This document shows, piece by piece, positions 1 through 10,679 of a stretch of 64,000 nucleotides of DNA. Under the pieces are notes generated by a model, which saw only the letters and a list, made by a program, of their open reading frames with translations, made no database searches and was not told the DNA's origin. The DNA lies in NCBI GenBank assembly GCA_964036315.1, contig OZ038480.1, positions 14,067,305 through 14,131,304 of the forward strand, read 5' to 3'. This DNA is from Acanthosepion esculentum (taxonomy: Eukaryota; Mollusca; Cephalopoda; Sepiida; Sepiidae). Position 1 is the stretch's first letter, and the number at the start of each line of letters is the position of its first letter. The translations under genes and the position numbers were made by a program.

Positions 1-2600
1 AGCTCGCTTGACTGGGGTCACCTTTTCTCTTTCGCAACACTTGTGCTCGGCATTCCTTACAATAAGGACCCTACGTCATCTGTCTCATCTATTATGAAAA
101 ATAACATTTCTTTATTCAATTCGTCTAAAATAAATGCCACCGAATTTTCTCTTTCTAATCCTAATAGATTTCATCCTTCATCTACAGTCGACCATTCTAA
201 GAGACTCCGTGCCCTCGTCAATGTTAAGTTGATCGAGGGTGATGTCTCAGCTGCAATTAGAGTATTGGCCTCATCCGATACTATACTAGCTACTACACCA
301 GAAGTTCTCACAGCGCTCCGTCGGAAACACCCTGCGCCACCATCAGATGTCAGATTTGTTCAGATGGAAAACAATGTTTCAAATATTGAAATCTCAAAGG
401 AAGCGATGGTTGCCGCTCTGAAGTCTTTCTCGGGAAGCAGCAGTGGAGGTGTGGACGGCCTTCGACCTGGTCACATCAAGGACTTAATTTCTGCCCACAC
501 TGCCGAAGCTGGTGAACATTTGAAAACATCCATAACAACTCTTATTAATACCCTTCTCCGAGCTGAGATACCCCAGGATGCTCGCGACTTAATATTTTCA
601 GCGAACGTAACGGCTTTAAAAAAAAAGATGGTGGTATCCGCCCTATCGCTGTTTCGTCGACTCGCGGCAAAGATTGCTTGTAGAGTTGTTATGAAGGAGA
701 TAGGGCATGAATTGCGACATGTCCAGCTCGGGGTAGGCATACAGGGCGGATGTGAAACCGCGGTTCATGCCACAAGATCATTTTTCGAGAATACATCACC
801 TGTTTCTCCCAGTATCTTATTAAAATTGGATATGAAAAACGCTTTCAATAGCATCAGAAGGGATCATGCCCTGGAAGTTTGCCATCAACGGCCTCCTTCC
901 ATATTTAAATTGGCTCATCTTTCGTATAGTCATCCAAGTTTGTTGATCGGCTCCCATAATATTATCTCTTCTGCTACTGGAATCCAGCAAGGTGATCCAC
1001 TTGGCCCGCTACTTTTTGCGATGGCTATTGACGGGGTAGCTCGTTCCATCGCTTCTCCTTTCAATATATGGTATCTTGACGATGCAACGCTGGGAGGATC
1101 TGTCGAGACCGTAGCTGCTGACCTCCGACGAGTTATTCCTGCTTTATCGCTGCTTGGACTTGAGATTAACTCGTCCAAGTCAGAGATAATAAACTTGAAT
1201 TATAGTTCAGATGATTTCGAGAGTGCTATCCGGGATATCAGACTCATCCTTGAGGATATAAAAATAACACCTAAGGAGGAATTACACATTCTTGGTTCTC
1301 CAGTCTTTCCAATGGCCATTCGAGAGTGTTTGGATACTAAGCATGTCATTCTAACAAGAATGACTGAGAAATTGCAACTAATTGATGCACATCCTGCCCT
1401 CTTCCTCTTGAAGAACAGTTTTTCATACCAAGTTTCCTCTACACTCTCCGAAGTGCCCCTTGCTACCTCGAACAGGATTTCTTAAATGAGATAGATATCA
1501 CAATTAAGGGATGCGCGGAGCTAATTTGCAACGTCAATTTCGACGACACAGGCTGGAGGCATGCAAAGCTCCCTTTGAGTTTCGGAGGCCTGGGCCTTCG
1601 ATCAGCGGTAGATTTGGCCCTTCCAGCATATCTTTCTTCACTTTCGTCCAGTCGCGAATTAATTGATGAAATAATCAGTGGATCAGTGTTTCTCGGATAG
1701 TTCTTTCGAACAAGCTTGCAGTGTCTGGAACCAAGAATTACTTTCTATCCCACTAGACACATCAAAACAAAAAAGCTGGGATAAAATAAAATGCGAGGCC
1801 AATTTTACTAATTTGAGGCTCTCTCTGGATCAGCATCGCCTCGCTTGTCTACTATCTGCTTCACAACCGAGTAGTGGCGCCTGGCTCAACGCAGTGCCCT
1901 CTTCAGCTACCGGTACACTTTTAGATGATGAGTGCACTCGGGTCGGAGTCGCGATCCGTCTTGGACTAAAATTATGTGAGCGTCACAGATGCAGATGTGG
2001 AGCCTCCATCGATGAGTTTGGTTTGCATCCTCTCCCCTGTCGTCGTAGTGCCGGCCGCTTTCCACGGCATGCAGCAATTAACGACATCATCAAAAGAGGT
2101 TTGGATGCAGCTGGGTTCCCTTCCCAAATCGAACCCGTAGGCCTCGACCGTGGTGATGGCATTACCATCTTCCCTTTTAAAATGGGTAAGTCATTGATTT
2201 GGGGTGCGACCTGTGCAGATACATTTTCGGTCGGTAATTTTATCAGGTCCGCGGTTGAGCCGGGGTTCGTCGCCCGAGACGCAGAGATGAAAAAAATAGC
2301 TAAATATTCTTCTCTTGCTGATAGATTTTTTTTACTCCTGTGGCAGTGGAGACTTCAGGGGTTATTGGCCCTCGTTCGATGGTGTTCCTTCGGAGGATTG
2401 GCGGGATTGCGTCTCGATTAAGGGACGAGCCTCGCGAAACGGAGTGGCTCTTGCAGCGTGTCTCACTAAGAATAAAAAGAAAAACTCCAAAGAAGAGGTG
2501 CCGCACGTTGGGATTGCCCCACCCCTCCAGACAGATAACATCAAGAAGTCTAATTCCTGACAAATCACCTGTGTGTGAGATCGCAACCCGGGTCTCATGA
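1..2600 (+). pseudogene. R2-like non-LTR retrotransposon (LINE), 3' part, frameshifted
   Basis: This encodes a reverse transcriptase that would copy LINE RNA at a nicked target. The frame is open from base 1, so the 5' end lies outside the window. RT landmarks in order are SSGGVDGLRPGH (about 435-475), LKLDMKNAFNSI (about 820-855), GIQQGDPLGPLLF (about 979-1017) and a YLDD catalytic box (1072-1083) in place of the commoner YADD. Downstream, a Cys/His cluster (CRCG..GLH.L.C..GR..RH, about 1985-2070) and a following segment resemble the C-terminal zinc-knuckle plus restriction-like nuclease region of R2-type LINEs. In that segment the residue usually Asp after Trp is Gly (WGATC), which suggests a dead nuclease. 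Breaks: a paired shift at the A-run 619-627 and near 652, a shift at about 1440-1480 (frame 1 to 3), a return at about 1675, and another at the T-run 2326-2333, after which the frame continues to a stop at 2600. Clade assignment is from memory of motifs only. Confidence 0.75.
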
Positions 2601-2645
2601 TCAGAAAGCGAACGTTCTAACCACTCGGCCACGCCCAAATACAAA
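2530..2645 (-). repeat. tRNA-derived SINE head (tRNA-like, minus strand)
   Basis: Read on the minus strand, this begins with a tRNA-like acceptor and D-arm with an A-box of the type TGGCCGAGTGG, and continues to a B-box-like GGGTTGCGATC. This is the pol III promoter pair of tRNA-derived SINEs. It overlaps the 3' end of the LINE above. The T-arm does not match a functional tRNA well, so I call a SINE or tRNA pseudogene rather than a working tRNA. Confidence 0.6.
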
Positions 2646-2798
2646 TAGACAAACCAACATTCAAGCGCTAATACAATAATAAAACGACACAAACTAACCA
2701 TCGAAATATTACAAACATGAAAAATATAAAGATCAAAGTGGTGGTGGGGCAATCAAATAAATGTAATAAGGGAAAGAAAATAGCTTATGTACGATGCA

Positions 2799-2816
2799 TA
2801 CATATATATATATATA
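2799..2816. repeat. (TA)n microsatellite
   Basis: A short AT dinucleotide run truncating the PLE fragment to its right. Confidence 0.9.
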
Positions 2817-3620
2817 ATAATCAATATCAAACTCTACAAAAGTACAGTGATCTTTATTTTGAATACCATTGAACCAGTTAATAATGTCCGCATTATGTAC
2901 CCTTGGACTCTTACAGTGGGTTAAGACAACCCACTTTAAGAGTCCAAGGGTACGTTTAATAGACTGGTTAATTCTTTCCAAGATGGTTTTGCTAATTCTT
3001 CCGATTTCCGGTCTGGTAGGAATAATTAGACGTGTGGATGGCTTGGTTCTGAAATCCGCTTTAGGTCCTTTAATAAAATATATGCTTCTTTAGAATGTAA
3101 TTTATTGACACGATCACTGATACTCTATTTGTTCGTAATGGATTTGCTAACACAGTTGATTTTATCAATTAGGTTAGATGTAGTAGTGTCAATTTTCATA
3201 CAAATTTTAGTCAGATTATGTTTAATTAAGGTGTCATAATCCTTAGGTGACAACTTATAAATGTTAGCTGTTTTATCGGATTTGACATAAATGCTACCGG
3301 ATTTATTAATATTCTTAACAATGTTATCATGATTTTTTGAAAAATAGTTTTTCATTGTTATGGAAGGTTCATCCGTTAATAATTACCAGTAGATTATTTT
3401 CCAAACCAGACAGCGCCTCGATAAATGGTGCTGTCTTCAAACTCTTTCAAAACGTAGTTTTCTTATTTATAAGAATGGTCCTGGTTAAGAAGACAAACGT
3501 GAGTTTTCCATCGAATTCTTCGAAGGTCTTCAGTTTTCAGGTTTAATCTGAAGAACTGGATTTACTCTTTATTTCGCAGCCAAGAACCATCATTTGATGA
3601 GACACCAGAAGTGTTGAAAC
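2817..3620 (-). pseudogene. Penelope-like element RT, N-terminal half
   Basis: Minus-strand conceptual translation from about 3600 down gives LRRIRWK, then KSDKTANIYKLSPKDYDTL, then a block with RTKPSTRLIIPTRPEIGRIS, ending in INWFNGIQNKDHC and FVEFDID. These are the PLE signature blocks: the 'ADKT.N.Y' box, the 'LINP.K.EIG' box and RT motif A (FDID). Stops and shifts occur at about 3125-3160, 3390 and 3470. The frame runs into (TA)n immediately after FDID, so the catalytic palm is missing. A local inverted duplication lies inside it (2898-2952). Confidence 0.75.
2898..2952. repeat. 25-bp hairpin (local inverted duplication)
   Basis: Arms 2898-2922 and 2928-2952 are reverse complements with one mismatch and a 5-nt spacer (2923-2927). 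One arm is the PLE RT coding sequence and the other is its inverted copy. Confidence 0.9.
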
Positions 3621-3740
3621 AAAATGGTTATTTTTGTAGCGATGTTACAAAGTGCTTATGTTATAATTTTCGAATATATATATATTTTCGAATATATAGA
3701 TTTTTCTGTAGTTTACTGCTACCAGCAAGCAGAAACATTT

Positions 3741-3783
3741 TTTCTCCCGATGATGGCCATGTTGGCCGAAACTAGTCGAGGAA
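3741..3783 (+). ncRNA. Hammerhead ribozyme-like motif, family A
   Basis: Stem I is 3741-3746 paired with 3778-3783 (6 bp, one G-U). The core box CCGATGA (3747-3753) differs from CUGANGA at one base (U4 to C). Stem II is GGCCA (3755-3759) with TGGCC (3763-3767), loop TGT. GAAA is 3768-3771. Mini stem III pairs AC with GT across a TA loop. The predicted cleavage follows GTC (C3777). All helices and their order match a minimal type I hammerhead; activity is inferred, and U4C would weaken it. Confidence 0.7.
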
Positions 3784-3880
3784 TCTAAATGAAATAATAA
3801 TAAAAAAACATAAGAATATTAATCTACGACCCAGTATGTCTGAAGATTTTAATTAATTTTTTAATAATTTTTATCGTTCA

Positions 3881-3888
<8 letters not shown>
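3784..3888. other. AT-rich tail of family A element
   Basis: AT-rich sequence between the HHR motif and the next (TA)n array. No coding potential. Confidence 0.4.

Positions 3889-3920
<32 letters not shown>
3889..3920. repeat. (TA)n microsatellite
   Basis: About 16 AT units after an A-run. It abuts a repeat (3921-4010) also present inverted at 37985-38098. Confidence 0.95.
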
Positions 3921-3923
<3 letters not shown>

Positions 3924-4010
3924 AAAAAATCTCAAACACTAATATTCCATGGTTATAATTTATTACATTGGAATCGTAATCAGGATCCAAATCGTCAGAC
4001 CTACAAATTG
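3921..4010 (-). repeat. Repeat with CTGACGA box and hairpin, (TA)n-anchored
   Basis: The reverse complement matches 37985-38098. In the sense direction it has CTGACGA followed by a hairpin of about 9 bp, but no GAAA, so it is at most a decayed hammerhead-type terminus. Confidence 0.5.
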
Positions 4011-4168
4011 AAAAAGAAATCGGACAATATAACTCCGGGTATAAAAAATAAAATTTGAGTGTGAGTTTAATGTGTGGAAGTGGGAAACAAGTGTGTGAGG
4101 GAAATTTATGAAAGCTCTAGAGAGGGGTAACAGAAGACAGAAGAACAGGAAGGCCTAAAGGTTTTACC

Positions 4169-4231
<63 letters not shown>

Positions 4232-4690
4232 AGTAAAATCCCAAATCAAATCATATGGGGAATAAGCTTATTTCGGCAGACGAAAAAGTTGTCTGTCTTA
4301 CCAACCCCGGTATGGACGTAGTTCGTGTCAAAAATAGAAATGTAACTGTGAAAAAAAAAAACAAAAAAAAAAACCCCAAAGGTAATACAGATTTAATCGA
4401 TTTCAATGTTTCAGTCAGACAAAAGGTACGAGGGTGTGGTCACGGGAGGAGGGAAGGTATTTGTCTTAAAGGAAAGAAGGAAGAAGTTTAAAATTAAACC
4501 CGAATATTAACCTTATGACATTAAATTGGGTTTATATGAAGAATTAAATAATAATTTAAAAATAAGAGAAGAATAAAAGGGGGTTTAAAATAACGTTAAA
4601 ATATATTGATAAAAGGATATAAGGGGTTAAAGGAAAGCGTTTTCAGAGTAGCAGAAAATTTATAAATCATAATATATTGTAAAGAGGGAA
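4011..4690. other. Non-coding stretch with (TA)n 4172-4228
   Basis: Holds a pure (TA)n array at 4172-4228 and AT-rich sequence. A similar phrase (about 4495-4530, 'AACCCGAATATTAACCTTAT') recurs near 35050. The short open frame at 4255-4491 is lysine-rich low complexity; I do not regard it as a gene. Confidence 0.5.
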
Positions 4691-4694
4691 AGAT

Positions 4695-4998
<304 letters not shown>

Positions 4999-5063
4999 CA
5001 ACTGTTAGAATTAGAAATAGGTTATTATGTGTATGTTTTATAAAGTGATTCATTTTTTTTGTT

Positions 5064-5354
5064 TCAAAACACGGTCAAGATATTATGTCCATGTTCAAAG
5101 TTAATACTATTAAGTGTTGGTTTGTTTATTTTTATTAGTAAGGCTTCCATTATTTTTAGCCTTTTTTTGCAAGTGGATGATGCTATTATATTAGTGTTGT
5201 CGACAAGTATATTCCGAATAGTGTCCGGTAGGTCTCCATGAATATTTAAATGAGATCTAATTGAGCTATTGTCAGAAAGGTGTAGAGTTAATCTGCGTGT
5301 TAAACGATTTGTAGTGTGGCCTATATAATTATTTACGAAAGTTGATTCTTGAGG
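5064..5354 (-). pseudogene. Penelope-like element GIY-YIG endonuclease, C-terminal part
   Basis: Minus-strand translation contains NNYIGHTTNRLTRRLTLHLS, then SIRSHL, IRNILVDNTNIIAS and RLKIMEALLI. These are the YIG half of the GIY-YIG fold, its Arg-rich helix and the C-terminal conserved helices typical of PLEs. The enzyme nicks DNA to prime reverse transcription. The copy is 5'-truncated within GIY-YIG: no upstream RT, and the leading GIY strand is absent. It is bracketed by inverted pLTRs (4823-4998 and 5352-5526), an arrangement known for Penelope elements. Confidence 0.85.
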
Positions 5355-5526
5355 AATATAATCCTTGATAATGGCTAAATGTATAGCCGAAAGCGCTCGG
5401 ATAAAAAGAACATTCGGACAATTTTTATATAATTTATCCTCTGAAAAGAAAAACTTTATTAGATCGCACGAGAAATTATATAAAAAACTAAATAAAAGCA
5501 CCTTGTCAGTCGTTTTTAATGAAATG
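5352..5526 (+). repeat. PLE pseudo-LTR (5' copy, inverted)
   Basis: The inverted partner of 4823-4998, ending at the next (TA)n array. Any open frame across it ([16 protein letters not shown]) is a read-through of the repeat. Confidence 0.8.
5361..5402 (+). ncRNA. Hammerhead ribozyme-like motif, family B
   Basis: Same as the motif at 4950-4991 on the opposite strand. Stem I is 5361-5364 with 5399-5402. GAAA and mini stem III AG/CT are intact. Confidence 0.55.
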
Positions 5527-5532
5527 TGCTTG

Positions 5533-5536
<4 letters not shown>

Positions 5537-5604
<68 letters not shown>
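5537..5604. repeat. (TA)n array, right flank of PLE
   Basis: About 34 AT units between the PLE pLTR and the family G (M) repeat. Confidence 0.95.
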
Positions 5605-5606
<2 letters not shown>

Positions 5607-6140
5607 AGTATGTGGTGCAGTTCAATTTACATTACATGAATCATTCATACAAAAAACAGATATTATAGTTAATGATATAAATGGCGAGAATACATCTTCG
5701 CAAACAAATTTAATAAATAACATTAACCCCAAACCTGTAGATGAATGTTATGATCCCTGTTTATAAATTCCAGTTGCATAAGGTCTTTTTTTATTTTTTT
5801 CACAAGCTTTCATCTCTGCATACAGACATCATCAGGTATGAAAATATATTTGTTTTTTACATCCAGGTAATAACAGGACAACGAAAGAATAGATGTAATC
5901 CGAAATATGATTTTAGTAATGTGTTATTGTTAATTGTAAGAAATTTTGGAGCGTGCGGTCGCAACGCTGAGGTTGAATTTTTAACTTTTAAGATTGTGCG
6001 TTTTTTTACTAATATGGTAATAGGAGAATTCTTTTGTACTGGTAGGTTTTTCAGTCAATGTGGCATGAACTAAATTGTTCAATAAATAGTGGAATGTCAC
6101 AGTTATTATCCGAAAGTTGCACGTCGGATCAGTTATTTTA
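5605..6140 (-). repeat. Family G (M) pLTR-like repeat
   Basis: An AT-rich repeat starting at (TA)n. The block 5610-5760 recurs at 6145-6290 (+), 6335-6457 (-) and 12825-12975 (-). Open frames across it are not convincing as protein. Confidence 0.55.
5801..5838 (-). ncRNA. Hammerhead ribozyme-like motif, family G (weak)
   Basis: Minus strand: core CTGATGA (complement of 5829-5835), a stem II of about 7 bp with one mismatch and loop TATG, GAAA, then an A[GC]T mini-hairpin. Stem I is 3 bp (TAC with GTG, one wobble). The sister copy at 12771-12808 retains TAC/GTA. Confidence 0.45.
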
Positions 6141-6144
6141 ATAT

Positions 6145-6453
6145 AAAGTATGTGGTGCAGTACAATTTATATTACATGAATCATTCATACAAAAGACAGA
6201 TATAGAAGTTAATGATATAAATGGCGGGAATACATCTTCGCAAACAAATTTAATAAATGACATTAACCCCGAACCTGTAGATGAATGTAAAAAATAAAAA
6301 AAGTCCTTATGCAACTGGAATTTATAAACAGGGATCATAGCATTCATCTACAGTTTCGGGGTTGATGTCATTTTTTAAATTTGTTTGCGAAGATGTATTC
6401 TCGCCATTTATATCATTAACTTCAATATCTGTTTTTTGTATGAATGATTTATG

Positions 6454-6457
<4 letters not shown>
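6145..6457. repeat. Inverted-repeat (foldback) element of family G
   Basis: Left arm about 6147-6290 and right arm about 6337-6457 are near-perfect reverse complements, separated by about 45 bp that also belongs to the family. The right arm ends in (TA)n. Confidence 0.8.

Positions 6458-6521
<64 letters not shown>
6457..6521. repeat. (TA)n microsatellite followed by GA-rich tract
   Basis: About 32 AT units, then a GAGA tract to about 6552. Confidence 0.95.
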
Positions 6522-6523
<2 letters not shown>

Positions 6524-6754
6524 GGAGAGAGATAAAGAGGGAGAGAGAGAGAATAAATCCACTAAGACTTTCTACTCACCTGAAGATCGCGAGAGTATGA
6601 AATGTGAGTAACACCTCGGGCTGTCCTATGTTAAGTGGTGACGTTATGAAGCGTTTTTTTCTTCTGTGTGAGTAGTCTGAGATTTGATCACGTTACTGTG
6701 TAAGTAGGTGTTTGTTATTTGGTCTGTCTTTTTATTTTATTTTCTTGTTCGTGA

Positions 6755-6935
6755 TTTTATTAGTCCACGACACGTGGAATTAGAACAATCTATCCCCGTG
6801 GACAAAATAATGGGTTCAGTTCGAAATTCCAACGAATATCACCTAAAGAATGCCGGAGGGTACAACGGCCTAAATATCGTGAATATGCCAATAAAGATGA
6901 GGACAATAGTCCAAATAATGTAAATAGTCTATAAA
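6755..6935 (+). repeat. HHR-SINE copy (degenerate)
   Basis: Matches the body 'GTGGAA.TAGAACAATCTA', the ribozyme-like block (6848-6880, here CTAAAGA and TAAAT, so decayed) and the tail 'AAGATGAGGACAATAGTCC'. The same family occurs at 10680-11060, 15345-15715, 17455-17887, 17888-18190, 39370-39680 and 62345-62580. Confidence 0.7.
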
Positions 6936-7439
6936 GTAATGTTTGAACAGTATTAATCTGGTATTTTTTTCAATATTGATAACACAACGACACAGTCGAG
7001 ATTATAGGATCATTGTGAACTCTACAATCTTCTTAGCTTTATAGTATCTGCTATGCTAGGGCTATATGAAATTTTAAATTGGAATTTTTCTTCCTCCTAT
7101 ACCAGTTACCAACCAAGGCTAGAGAGCCAAGTCTGTCCTGCTATTTATTTCATAACTTGTTGGTCGAGAAAATATGAATTTATAACTATACTGAGCGTAT
7201 TTGAGCGAATGTTAACATAACGAACTCAGCATGAATTCGAACGCAGTTCGGCCGATTTATCGTTCTGAGTCGCTAACGCATGGGTCCCAACCAGGAGGGA
7301 ATTCACCCCAGGTGATGAATTTCAAGTTTTCATGAATCTTCTGCTACTTAGTTACATAATTGGTTTATTGAATTACAATACTCTGGCATTCTATAGAACT
7401 TTTTGTTTATTGAAGTATGCTTCAGTTTATTTCACAATT
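6936..7439. other. Unassigned AT-rich sequence
   Basis: No coding signal, tandem repeat or terminal repeat recognised. A short GC-richer piece (7225-7300) is weakly tRNA-like on the minus strand but too degenerate to call. Confidence 0.3.
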
Positions 7440-7930
7440 ACAGTACTTTCCGGCCTACAAGTCGCTAGGGCTTGGAAGACGCACCCTAATATTGGAAAGA
7501 AATTAATAAGAAAGAAAAATCATTCTCATACCACAACACATTCATCATGCGTCCCTCACATACTGGGGCCATGTATTGTTTACATTAATCACTCGTCCGA
7601 TTTTGTTTGTATGGCAATGATATACTAGTCTTGAGCAGAAAGGCTGCCACCCTGCAAGTAAACAGAGCATGTTTAAGTTTGTGGCTCGGCTCCAGGAAGG
7701 TCTTGGAAATGCTTGTAACAGCAAAATACTGCGGTTACATCATGTAAAAGGCTGAATAAGATAGATAGATAGCTAATATTATAGTGTAATGACTCAACAT
7801 ACAAATCCACGTCCCTATCAGTGAAGCCAATTATGTGACCGTCCAAGTTGCTTTACATTCGTTTTGGAAGACTCACACCTATTTTTCAGGGTATTTCTTA
7901 GGAAAAAAAGTGCGTCTTGTATGTCGGAAA
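7440..7930. mobile_element. Putative MITE with diverged terminal inverted repeats
   Basis: The left end (CTTTCCGGCCTACAAGTCG, about 7446) and the reverse complement of the right end (TTTTCCGACATACAAGACG, about 7930) are similar. Both are followed by the GACGCAC motif seen at ends of pogo/Tigger-like MITEs. No transposase inside. The open frame at 7332-7628 crosses the left end and is not credible as a gene. Confidence 0.4.
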
Positions 7931-8112
7931 ATCCGGTAGTTATTAATTAAAGCAAATTACTGTACATGTATTCAAGTTTAAAAATCCATCAACTTTTTCA
8001 ATTTTTACTCAATTTGTAAAATTCGCCTATAAAAATAAACCATATAAATGGATGTGTATTAATATGGAAAAGAATGAAGATCTTCAATAATATTTGCATA
8101 TTATTTGGAATG

Positions 8113-9003
8113 TACAGTGCTGTTCGATAAAAGTGACTCACCTGATTTTTTTTACGTAAAAATTTTTTTCGCCTATTGTTACCACCTAGTAAAAAAGTTT
8201 ACTCACCCTAAGGTATTCTTCTGATAATTATAATTTTGGATATAAATGAGATTTAGGGAAAAACTCTGTGCATAAAAAGTGACTCACTTATTAGCTGCAA
8301 CTAGAAATCAATAGAAACATAACCGAACATCTTTAAATAAAAAATAATAGAGGTATAATTTATTTATGATAGGTAATATAGTTCGAAATATTTAATAATA
8401 TATGGATCCTCATTTATTTTGAATAACCTTTTCAACCCTTTTTGGCATTGACTTGATTAGGTTCTGGCAAATCTCATATCCAAGCATACATTTGGATATG
8501 AAATTCACAATCAAATCCTCTTTGTTGATCAACTGCTTTCTCGAGAGCCTGTACTTTATAAATGCTCCATAAGTTTTCTATGGGGTTGAGGTCAGGAGAT
8601 TGGGGCGGCCATGTCATAACAATCACCTGCTTCTCATCAAAGTAATCCTTCATCAATTTTGATTTGTGACAGGGAGCATTATCCTGCATAAAAATGAGCT
8701 TGGTGGGGTCGATTTGCACCCTTTCAGCAGAAGGGAGCAGACAAGACTCTAAAATTCTCTTGTACTGCTCGCTCCTGATGGTCTTTTCAATAGGTTTTAA
8801 GAAACCAGTTCCATGAAAAGAAAAGCATCCCCAGAACATTATACTGAATGGATGGTTGACAGTACTTACTGCTAAATTCAAAGAGCTTCTTCTTCGGATT
8901 TTAGATCGCTTATCCTTTGAATTTAGCTCAACTTTCGTTTCATCGGAAGAGAACATTTAGTAAAAAAAAATCAGGCCAGTCACTTTTATCGAACAGCACT
9001 GTA
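8113..9003 (-). mobile_element. Tc1/mariner-type element with internal deletion
   Basis: Terminal inverted repeats of about 41 bp (start TACAGTGCTGTTCGATAAAA) lie at 8113-8153 and 8963-9003 with two or three mismatches. Both ends carry TA, the Tc1/mariner target site. The length of 0.9 kb is well short of the usual 1.3-1.7 kb. Confidence 0.9.
8400..8956 (-). pseudogene. Tc1-like transposase, catalytic domain only
   Basis: A cut-and-paste transposase remnant. Visible on the minus strand are FSSDETKVEL (first Asp), FMQDNAPCHKS (second Asp) and PPQSPDLNPIENLW (Tc1-type third acidic residue, Glu). After a frameshift near 8480 the C-terminus reads SMPKRVEKVIQNK. The N-terminal paired helix-turn-helix is absent because the ORF begins only about 10 bp from the TIR, so the copy cannot be autonomous. 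Confidence 0.9.
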
Positions 9004-9291
9004 ACTTTCAAGTCGAAAAGTGGGGGAGATAACAATTTGGCTCCTGATTAAAAAGGTGCTCTGGCCAAAAATGTTGAGAATCGCTGCGCTAAACATTACA
9101 TCACCCGCACGTACCAAAATTGAATATTTAAATATTTAGACTAATAGATACTATTTGTGCTTATAGAAACAATAACTTAATATATGGTTACGGAGATTCG
9201 GTATAGGTAATAAAGAGCTGTTTTTTATGGATAGATTTGATCTTCTACAAACCATAAAGATTCTGTAGCTCAAGCCTAACCTAAGCAGGAT

Positions 9292-9293
<2 letters not shown>
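9004..9293. other. Unassigned sequence
   Basis: No recognisable feature. Confidence 0.3.

Positions 9294-9351
<58 letters not shown>
9294..9351. repeat. (TA)n microsatellite
   Basis: About 29 AT units. Confidence 0.95.
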
Positions 9352-9353
<2 letters not shown>

Positions 9354-9960
9354 TTGATTCTTTTCGATAGTTTATAATTTAATTGCGAACTTCACCGATT
9401 ACTGCAGGATGCAGACTGATGGTCTGAGTGATTGCGATAAACAGCAACTAAAATTAGAAAAAAGCAAATACTGTCGAAACAATTTAAATATTGAATCTGA
9501 TGCAAGGTGATGCAAAAAGAAACATGAAAATATTATGAAATTAATCATATTCTGGTTTGTTAATCTTATGCTGTTTTATCAAAATAATATTTTCAGAGTT
9601 AATTTCATTTCCTGTGCGATAAGATTGTCGACTAATGCGATTTAAATGACGTGAAAGTGAATAATTCGTTAAAGCAAATGACATGGTGTATGTAAAATTC
9701 TCTTGAAAACTATAGCTAAACACGTCATCCAATTTATTTTACAGGCCATTCAGTCGAAAAACTTATTTCTTCCTAGCCGACAAGTAATGGTGGCTGCAGT
9801 TGGCGTAGAATAAGAGAAAAGTAAACCGTCACAATCTCGACTGGGTGTTTTAGATTTCTTTAGGGTTGGCGGCTAATAGTATATGAAAGAAATCAGTTCT
9901 TACCGTAAAGTGACCCATTTTTCTTTTCTTCTTCAATATGCCGTGTCTGTTTAGAACATG
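9352..9960. other. Unassigned sequence
   Basis: Nothing recognisable; the 63-codon minus frame at 9541-9732 has no family features. Confidence 0.3.
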
Positions 9961-9967
9961 AGGCTTC

Positions 9968-10083
9968 CGGTTATATCACGTTCAAACACTGGTCCCCGTA
10001 TGATCCCAGAAGTTAAAGCAGCGTCGATCCTGGTCAGTACCTAGATGGATGATCGTTTCACAATACCAAGTGCTGTAAGCTTG
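9968..10083 (+). repeat. 5S rRNA-derived pseudogene or SINE3-type head
   Basis: Aligns by eye along the whole 5S rRNA. The 5' part resembles GGCCATACCAC, the middle matches GATC.CAGAAGTTAA..CAGCGTCGA, the pol III internal control region resembles CCTGGTCAGTACCTAGATGG, and the 3' part gives ATACCAAGTGCTGTAAGCTT. It has several indels and substitutions, so it is a pseudogene. A second 5S-like stretch lies at 46437-46545. Confidence 0.8.
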
Positions 10084-10679
10084 GATGTTCGGGCACTGAA
10101 ATGGATAGAGGCTTGGAAAATGGAGAGCCGTTTTCCAATTCCAGTCGGGGTCGTTTTAGTCACAATATTTATGCACAAATCCAGTTATGCATTCACACAA
10201 GTTCACGAGGTTTGTTACTCCCCCTTACTTTCAGTTTATCTTGCCTTCACTGTGCCCTTTGGGTGTCAAATTTGTGCATCCTAAAAATGCCAATTAACTT
10301 TTACTGTTTTTTTAGTAAAAAGGTACTTTTTGTTCCCATATCCGGTAAAACTTCCTAGCTGTTTACATGCACCACTCATAGCATTGTCAGCATCCTTCTG
10401 TAGAGCTATACCTCTGTTGCCTCAAATCTTCTTATAATCTGTAAGAAAACTGTTCAACATTCACTGCTATATAGGAGGATTAATATTACATAGCAGTTGA
10501 GCATTCTTTTGTTTGCTTCCAAGGAATTTTCCTTTTTATTGATACTTTGCTTTGCTTTTGGAAGGCATATTTCGCTATTCCAGTGCTAATGTTAATTTCT
10601 TTGTTCCATTATTCGTTTTGTTTTATAATACTTTTAACATTAAAATAGTTTTTCTATATCACTAAGATGAGGTTTTTTA
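10084..10679. other. Unassigned sequence
   Basis: Two overlapping frames (10045-10284, 10101-10358) carry no recognisable domain. Confidence 0.3.

Noticed and set aside
7332..7628. 98-codon ORF
   Set aside because: Overlaps the terminal repeat of a putative MITE; no domain or codon signal.
9968..10083. Functional 5S rRNA gene
   Set aside because: Many substitutions and indels throughout and no run of T at the 3' end; a pseudogene or SINE part.
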